9,134 bases of DNA, taken from assembly GCA_026395195.1 (NCBI GenBank), contig JAPLZD010000059.1, forward strand, positions 1-9,134. Direction: 5' to 3'. A model generated the notes under the pieces. That model saw nothing but the letters and a program-made list of their open reading frames with translations, was not told the DNA's origin and did not search any database. The stretch's first letter is position 1; each line of letters starts with the position of its first letter. The position numbers and the translations under genes are program-made. The DNA comes from Candidatus Staskawiczbacteria bacterium. GTDB lineage: Bacteria; Patescibacteriota; Minisyncoccia; Minisyncoccales; Staskawiczbacteraceae. This document shows positions 5,455 to 9,134 of the stretch, piece after piece.

Positions 5455-6981
5455 TTAATTCTCGCCAACAAACTTTTCAATCAAACTCTTTATTTTTGGT
5501 TCCAATTCGTCGCTGATTGCTTTTTCGCTCTTTATTGTCTCAATAATGTCTTTGTGAAGGTTTTCAAAGTATTCCAAATATTTCTTTTCTATTTCTTGCA
5601 TTTGGTCGGGCTGGAATTTGGCAAAGTAATCGTTTAGGGCTGCGTACAAAACCAAAACCTGCTTCTCAAAACTCATTGGCGCCAAGTCAGATTGTTTTAA
5701 AATTTCTGTGACAATTCTGCCTTTGTTAATTCTGGCTTTTGTGGCTTCGTCAACATCAGAAGCAAACTGCACGAATGTTTGCAATTCGCGAAATTGCGCC
5801 AATTCAAGCCTTAATTTTCCGGCAACTTTTTTCATGGCTTTTGTTTGCGCACTGCTTCCCACGCGAGAAACACTCAAACCAACGTTAACTGCCGGCCTCA
5901 TTCCCTGAAAAAACAAATCACTTTCCAAATAAATCTGCCCGTCGGTAATTGAAATTACATTTGTTGGAATGTAAGCTGTAACATCTCCCAGCTGTGTTTC
6001 AATAATTGGCAAAGCCGTAAGACTGCCACCGCCTTTTTCTTTTGAAAGTTTGGCTGCTCTTTCAAGTAATCTTGAATGCAAATAAAACACATCTCCAGGA
6101 TAGGCTTCTCTTCCTGGCGGTCTTCGCAAAAGCAAAGAAATTTGCCTGTATGCCCAAGCGTGTTTTGACAAGTCGTCATAAACCACAACCGCGTCTTTTC
6201 CTTTGTCGCGAAAATATTCTCCAATGGCAGCTCCGGTAAACGGAGCCAAATACCAAAATGCAGCCGGGCTTGAAGCTGAAGCCGAAACAACAATTGTATA
6301 TTCAAATGCTTTGTGGTTTTTTAATGTCTCAACAATTTTGGCAACTTTTGACTCTTTTTGGCCAATTGCCACATAAATACAAACCGGAGGGTTTTTTGGA
6401 TTATCCTGAATTTGGTTGATTATCATGTCCAGAGCAACTGCCGTTTTTCCTGTCTGCCTATCGCCAATAATCAGTTCTCTCTGCCCCCTGCCAATTGGTA
6501 TCATGCTGTCAATTGCTTTAATTCCAGTATGCAAAGGAGTGTTCACGCCTTCTCTGGCTAAAACATTTGGCGCATCGTTTTCCAAATTATAAGTTTCGTG
6601 TTTATCTTTTTCTCCAAAAATTGGGCCCTTGCCGTCTAAAGCAACTCCCAGAGGATTAATAACTCTGCCCAGTAAATTTTCACCAACCGGAATAGACAAA
6701 AGATGTTTTGTTCTTTTAACAGTCTGCCCCGATTTTATTGCCGAGGATTCCCCCAAAACCAAAGCTCCCACAGAATCTTCTTCAAGGTTCAAAGTTACAG
6801 CCTTAATTTTTTCTTCCCCTGCTTCAATGGTCAAAACTTCCTGTGCCTGCACATTTTTTAATCCGGAAATTTTTACAATTCCGTCTCCGGCTTCCACCAC
6901 AATTCCAACTTCCTCCCACTGCGGGTTGTCTTTATACCCCTCTATGGCCTGCTTAATTTTTTCTATTATTTCTTGGCTCAT
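5455..6981 (-). CDS. atpA: ATP synthase F1 subunit alpha
   Basis: The 508-aa non-catalytic nucleotide-binding subunit, alternating with beta in the F1 head. It is full length (E. coli 513 aa) and well conserved: P-loop GDRQTGKT (173-180), VVYDDLSKHAWAYRQ (266-280), SLLLRRPPGREAYPGD (282-297), and the arginine finger R373 in SVSRVGSSAQ, which reaches into the beta active site. The N-terminus (MSQEIIEKIKQAIEGY) is the helix that binds delta. The C-terminal helical domain is present and ends FVGEN. The ATG at 6981 overlaps the atpH TGA by 4 nt (ATGA), so translation is coupled. It is followed by a short hairpin and then by the non-atp insertion rather than by atpG. Confidence 0.98.
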   Translation of the reverse strand: MSQEIIEKIKQAIEGYKDNPQWEEVGIVVEAGDGIVKISGLKNVQAQEVLTIEAGEEKIKAVTLNLEEDSVGALVLGESSAIKSGQTVKRTKHLLSIPVGENLLGRVINPLGVALDGKGPIFGEKDKHETYNLENDAPNVLAREGVNTPLHTGIKAIDSMIPIGRGQRELIIGDRQTGKTAVALDMIINQIQDNPKNPPVCIYVAIGQKESKVAKIVETLKNHKAFEYTIVVSASASSPAAFWYLAPFTGAAIGEYFRDKGKDAVVVYDDLSKHAWAYRQISLLLRRPPGREAYPGDVFYLHSRLLERAAKLSKEKGGGSLTALPIIETQLGDVTAYIPTNVISITDGQIYLESDLFFQGMRPAVNVGLSVSRVGSSAQTKAMKKVAGKLRLELAQFRELQTFVQFASDVDEATKARINKGRIVTEILKQSDLAPMSFEKQVLVLYAALNDYFAKFQPDQMQEIEKKYLEYFENLHKDIIETIKSEKAISDELEPKIKSLIEKFVGEN

Positions 6982-7346
6982 AGCAAATTATTTAGTTTAT
7001 TTAACATTGATAAATCCAACTGATTGTCGTTTATAATTATTTTTATGCCGGCAATTAATTCTTTATTTGTTTTTTCAGAAACAATATCGCCCTGCTGGGT
7101 AATTGATTGCACCAAATCTTTTTGTTTTACATTCATTTTTCTGGCGGTTTCCACCACAATTTTTCTTCTGCCGGTTTTTTTAACAAACAAAGCTTCCGCA
7201 AGGTTTAAAATTTCTTTTGTTTTTCTAATATCCCTATTTTTTTCTAAAAGCTTTAAAAAATTATCAACAATTTTTTTGTCTTCAACCTTTTTATCAAGCA
7301 TTAATTCGGCCAGGGCTTGCGCGTAAATTCTGGGTTTAATTTTCAT
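6978..7346 (-). CDS. atpH: ATP synthase F1 subunit delta, short form
   Basis: A 122-aa peripheral-stalk cap that joins subunit b to the alpha N-termini. The N-terminal pattern (RIYAQALAELM) and the C-terminal pattern (VSEKTNKELIAGIKIIINDNQLDLSMLNKLNNLL, matching the family's ID..LIGG.....D...DGS....L..L) are both there. The usual length is about 175-180 aa, so the N-terminal helical bundle is much reduced. No frameshift is visible and the ends are intact, so I read this as a genuinely compact delta. Its ATG overlaps the end of atpF by 11 nt and its TGA overlaps the atpA start by 4 nt, so it is tightly coupled on both sides. Confidence 0.88.
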   Translation of the reverse strand: MKIKPRIYAQALAELMLDKKVEDKKIVDNFLKLLEKNRDIRKTKEILNLAEALFVKKTGRRKIVVETARKMNVKQKDLVQSITQQGDIVSEKTNKELIAGIKIIINDNQLDLSMLNKLNNLL

Positions 7347-7839
7347 TTTTTATCTGTGAAATTGCCTTGTTTATCAGGGCGTCGTCAATTTTATCGGGAC
7401 CAAGCTCGACTGTTTTTATAATTGCTTTTTTAACTAAACCAGCTGCTTTCTCTAAAACATCTTTGTTGGCTTCTTCTTGGGCTCGCTCGGAACTTTTTTT
7501 AATCTGCGCCATCAAATCTTTTTGATGCTCTTCTGCTTTTCTGGTTAAATTTTGCTCTAAAGCGTGCGCCTTTTCCTCTGTTCCCTTAATAATGTCAATT
7601 GATTTTTGTTCGGCCTCTTTTATTTTTCCTTTTCCAATTTCATCGATTTGTTTTAACCGCACATCTGCTTCTTCTGCTTTGTCTAAACCTTCTTTTATTT
7701 TGGCATTTCTCTGTTTTATAATTTTAATTAAAGGCTTGTACACAAAGAATGTGAGTACCGCCAAAAGTATGAAAAAATTAACTGCTTGACTCAAAAGCAG
7801 CCGCCAGTTTATTCCCAATTGATCTAATAATGCGTTCAT
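7336..7839 (-). CDS. atpF: ATP synthase Fo subunit b
   Basis: A 167-aa peripheral-stalk subunit, normally a dimer. Residues about 15-36 (SQAVNFFILLAVLTFFVYKPLI) are the membrane anchor. The rest is a long Lys/Glu/Ala-rich helix with coiled-coil character (RNAKIKEGLDKAEEADVRLKQ and on) that reaches up to delta. I chose the ATG at 7839 because MNALLDQLGINWRLL is the family start. An upstream reading from 7908 would add 23 residues translated from the hairpin spacer and is rejected. There is no SD: the start follows a CCTCGCTTTACC stretch right after a 15-bp hairpin, so initiation may be tuned by that structure. Confidence 0.95.
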   Translation of the reverse strand: MNALLDQLGINWRLLLSQAVNFFILLAVLTFFVYKPLIKIIKQRNAKIKEGLDKAEEADVRLKQIDEIGKGKIKEAEQKSIDIIKGTEEKAHALEQNLTRKAEEHQKDLMAQIKKSSERAQEEANKDVLEKAAGLVKKAIIKTVELGPDKIDDALINKAISQIKNEN

Positions 7840-7849
7840 GGTAAAGCGA

Positions 7850-7889
7850 GGAAAAGTAGTTTTCAGCGTTAGCAGAAAACTACTTTTCC
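7850..7889 (-). repeat. Perfect 15-bp hairpin between atpE and atpF
   Basis: GGAAAAGTAGTTTTC (7850-7864) and GAAAACTACTTTTCC (7875-7889) are exact reverse complements around a 10-nt loop. The element starts 8 nt after the atpE stop and ends 10 nt before the atpF ATG. No T-tract follows on the minus strand. It probably stabilises the atpE mRNA 3' end or limits translation of atpF, which would help produce excess c subunit (inference). Confidence 0.8.
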
Positions 7890-7897
7890 GAGCTAAA

Positions 7898-8128
7898 TTA
7901 AGCAACAAATTTTACAATCAAGGCTATAACCAAAGCATAAATTGCGACTGCTTCGGCAAAAGCAATAGCCAAAATTGCCATTGTCTGCACTTTTGACGCG
8001 GCTTCCGGGTTTCTGCCAATTGATTTTACTGCCGAAGAGCCTATCCAGCCGATTGAAATTGCGGGAAAAACTGTTCCGGCGGCAATTGAGGCGACTGTCG
8101 CCCATAATCTTATTGAATCTATATCCAT
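7898..8128 (-). CDS. atpE: ATP synthase Fo subunit c
   Basis: A 76-aa proteolipid that forms the rotor ring. Two hydrophobic helices are joined by the polar loop GRNPEA (38-43), which contacts gamma and epsilon. The ion-carrying carboxylate is E59 in AFAEAVAIYALVIAL. The position of the Na+-ligand Gln in helix 1 is I26 and the Ser after the Glu is A60, so I predict H+ rather than Na+ transport. In helix 1 the usual GxGxGxG is replaced by F21-P-A23-I-S25-I-G27, which may affect ring packing. The 37-nt spacer from atpB is almost all A and T (8138-8161), which could aid ribosome access without an SD. Confidence 0.97.
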   Translation of the reverse strand: MDIDSIRLWATVASIAAGTVFPAISIGWIGSSAVKSIGRNPEAASKVQTMAILAIAFAEAVAIYALVIALIVKFVA

Positions 8129-8165
8129 GTTTCTATAAAAATTAATTAATAATTATTTTTGACCT

Positions 8166-8900
8166 TTAATGTTCTTCGTGAATTGTTGTATGTAAAGAAA
8201 TTGAAACCAGCGTAATTGTTGCGAAAATAAATGCCTGTATCATGCCAACAAATAACTCCAAAAATAAAAATGGCAAAGGAACAATATATGCCGCCAAATA
8301 AGAAATGATTATCATTAAAACTTCGCCGGCAAAAACATTTCCAAACAATCGGAATGACAAAGAAATGATTTTGGCAACTTCGGAAATTAGTTCTAATATT
8401 CCTATAAAAAAATCGATCGGGCCGTGAAAATTAAAAAATTTGCCGAGGTGGCGAAACACCCCGACAGATGCCATTCCTATTATATTTGTAACTATAACAG
8501 AGATTATTGCAAATGCCAAAGTAAAGTTCAAATCGGCTGCCGGAGAACGAAAAAGTGGGACCTCGCCGCTAACGCCATGAAACTCCAGCGACCCGACGCC
8601 TGGAAAAATTCCTAAAAGATTTGAGCATAATATAAAAATAAAAATTGTTGCAATTAAGGGAAAATATTTTTCTGCCGAGGCCATGCTTCCCAAGGTTGAA
8701 TCCATCAAGCCCAAAAGCGCTTCTGCACCCATTTCAACGGCTCCCTGCAATTTTCCCGGAACCATTTTTATTTTGGCTCGAAAAATCAAAGCGAAGGTTA
8801 TCAAAAGCAAAGACACAACCAAGGTCAAAAACAAACCATTCGTTATGGGAAAACTTCCGATATTAAATAATTGTTGCGCTTTTAATGAAATCTCTTCCAT
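8166..8900 (-). CDS. atpB: ATP synthase Fo subunit a
   Basis: A 244-aa membrane stator with the two half-channels for protons. The essential arginine is R184 in SLSFRLFGNVFAGEVLM, and the last helix carries Q222 in LELFVGMIQAFIFATIT. Hydrophobic segments lie near 21-41, 80-101, 126-150, 164-200 and 205-236, as expected for 5-6 membrane helices. The N-terminus (MEEISLKAQQLFNIGSFPITNG) and full length are normal. It is the first gene of the operon. The ATG at 8900 follows AAAAAAC with no SD, and the likely promoter is at 8928-8956. Confidence 0.96.
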   Translation of the reverse strand: MEEISLKAQQLFNIGSFPITNGLFLTLVVSLLLITFALIFRAKIKMVPGKLQGAVEMGAEALLGLMDSTLGSMASAEKYFPLIATIFIFILCSNLLGIFPGVGSLEFHGVSGEVPLFRSPAADLNFTLAFAIISVIVTNIIGMASVGVFRHLGKFFNFHGPIDFFIGILELISEVAKIISLSFRLFGNVFAGEVLMIIISYLAAYIVPLPFLFLELFVGMIQAFIFATITLVSISLHTTIHEEH

Positions 8901-8913
8901 GTTTTTTAAAATG

Positions 8914-8944
8914 AAAAAATCAGGTCAATTATACACCTGATTTT
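8914..8944 (-). terminator. Terminator-like hairpin upstream of atpB
   Basis: AAAATCAGGT (8944-8935 on the minus strand) pairs with ACCTGATTTT (8925-8916) around a 9-nt loop, and the T-run continues to 8914 (six T after CCTGA). It would end transcription from the membrane-protein gene that stops at 8970. Its loop contains the TATAAT of the putative atp promoter. Confidence 0.55.
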
Positions 8945-8956
8945 CCCAAATTGCAA
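8928..8956 (-). promoter_or_regulatory. Likely promoter of the atp operon
   Basis: On the minus strand: TTGCAA (8956-8951, 4/6 to TTGACA), 17 nt, TATAAT (8933-8928, 6/6). The start site would fall near 8921, about 20 nt before the atpB ATG. The -10 lies inside the loop of the terminator-like hairpin. Confidence 0.55.
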
Positions 8957-8969
8957 TAGTTTTTGATTT

Positions 8970-9134
8970 TTACTGATAGTATTTTCCAACCGCCTTATCC
9001 ATCATTTTGGCATATAAATAGACCGCTGCGGCATCTGCGATTATTACTATCACAAATGCTATAAAACCAGAATACATTAAACTTAAAGCTCCCGTCACAA
9101 CAAGAGAAATGGCAAATCCGACCAAATACGGCCA
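8970..9134 (-). CDS. C-terminal part of a small membrane protein, 5' end cut by window edge
   Basis: 54 codons remain, open at the right edge and ending in TAA. Two hydrophobic segments are visible, about 4-20 of the fragment (LVGFAISLVVTGALSLM) and 22-42 (GFIAFVIVIIADAAAVYLYA), followed by a short polar end (KMMDKAVGKYYQ). It lies directly upstream of atpB in the same direction, where many bacteria carry an AtpI- or AtpZ-like assembly protein, but I see no diagnostic motif and do not assign it. It is separated from atpB by a terminator-like hairpin and a probable promoter, so it may be a separate transcription unit. Confidence 0.75.
   Translation of the reverse strand, partial: WPYLVGFAISLVVTGALSLMYSGFIAFVIVIIADAAAVYLYAKMMDKAVGKYYQ

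Noticed and set aside
5955..6305. 116-aa minus-strand frame inside atpA
   Set aside because: It is out of frame within the fully conserved alpha subunit; a composition shadow.
7336..7908. Longer atpF reading (190 aa) starting at 7908
   Set aside because: The first 23 residues come from the atpE-atpF hairpin. The family start is MNALLDQLGINW at 7839.
7893..8105. 70-aa minus-strand frame overlapping atpE
   Set aside because: It is another frame of the c-subunit gene with no recognisable features; atpE itself is unmistakable.
1..9134. CRISPR array, tRNA or rRNA genes, transposase or integrase
   Set aside because: No spaced direct repeats, cloverleaf with CCA-type end, rRNA-like conserved stretch or recombinase motif was seen on either strand.

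Overview
This window is almost entirely a minus-strand F1Fo ATP synthase operon from an AT-rich bacterium. In transcription order it reads atpB (a), atpE (c), atpF (b), atpH (delta), atpA (alpha), an inserted NYN-domain gene, atpG (gamma), atpD (beta), atpC (epsilon). The organism looks like a member of the Candidate Phyla Radiation (Patescibacteria), probably on the Parcubacteria side. The reasons are short delta (122 aa) and epsilon (80 aa) subunits, mostly missing Shine-Dalgarno sequences, and a downstream pair of surface-protein genes with motifs I associate with CPR cell-envelope proteins (G-Y/W-x-W/Y-S-E-x-x-G-W repeats; DxDNNGxxDYVEWTVPHLS). This placement is recall and inference, not a database result.

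Layout from the right edge leftward (direction of transcription). A partial membrane protein ends at 8970. A terminator-like hairpin whose loop holds a TATAAT box follows, and this is the likely operon promoter. Then come atpB, atpE, a perfect 15-bp hairpin, and atpF-atpH-atpA, which overlap each other. Between atpA and atpG lies about 1 kb that does not belong to a standard atp operon. It holds (i) a plus-strand unit with a perfect TTGACA-N17-TATAAT promoter, a good SD, a GTG-started 49-aa membrane or secreted peptide of strikingly high GC, and a terminator; and (ii) a minus-strand NYN/LabA-like nuclease gene whose first nine residues are identical to those of AtpG. Just before atpG is a second plus-strand promoter followed directly by an intrinsic terminator. 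After atpG come atpD, a highly structured spacer, and atpC. Left of 1683 is a second minus-strand unit: a secreted repeat protein and, through an ATGA overlap, a membrane-anchored stalk-like protein that runs off the left edge.

The most notable points are an in-frame TAG at codon 43 of atpD, where the family has a Glu; the AtpG-like N-terminus grafted onto the NYN protein with a duplicated upstream region; the alien-composition small ORF unit inside the operon; and stable hairpins directly after exactly the c, alpha and beta genes. No rRNA, tRNA, CRISPR array, transposase or integrase gene was seen.
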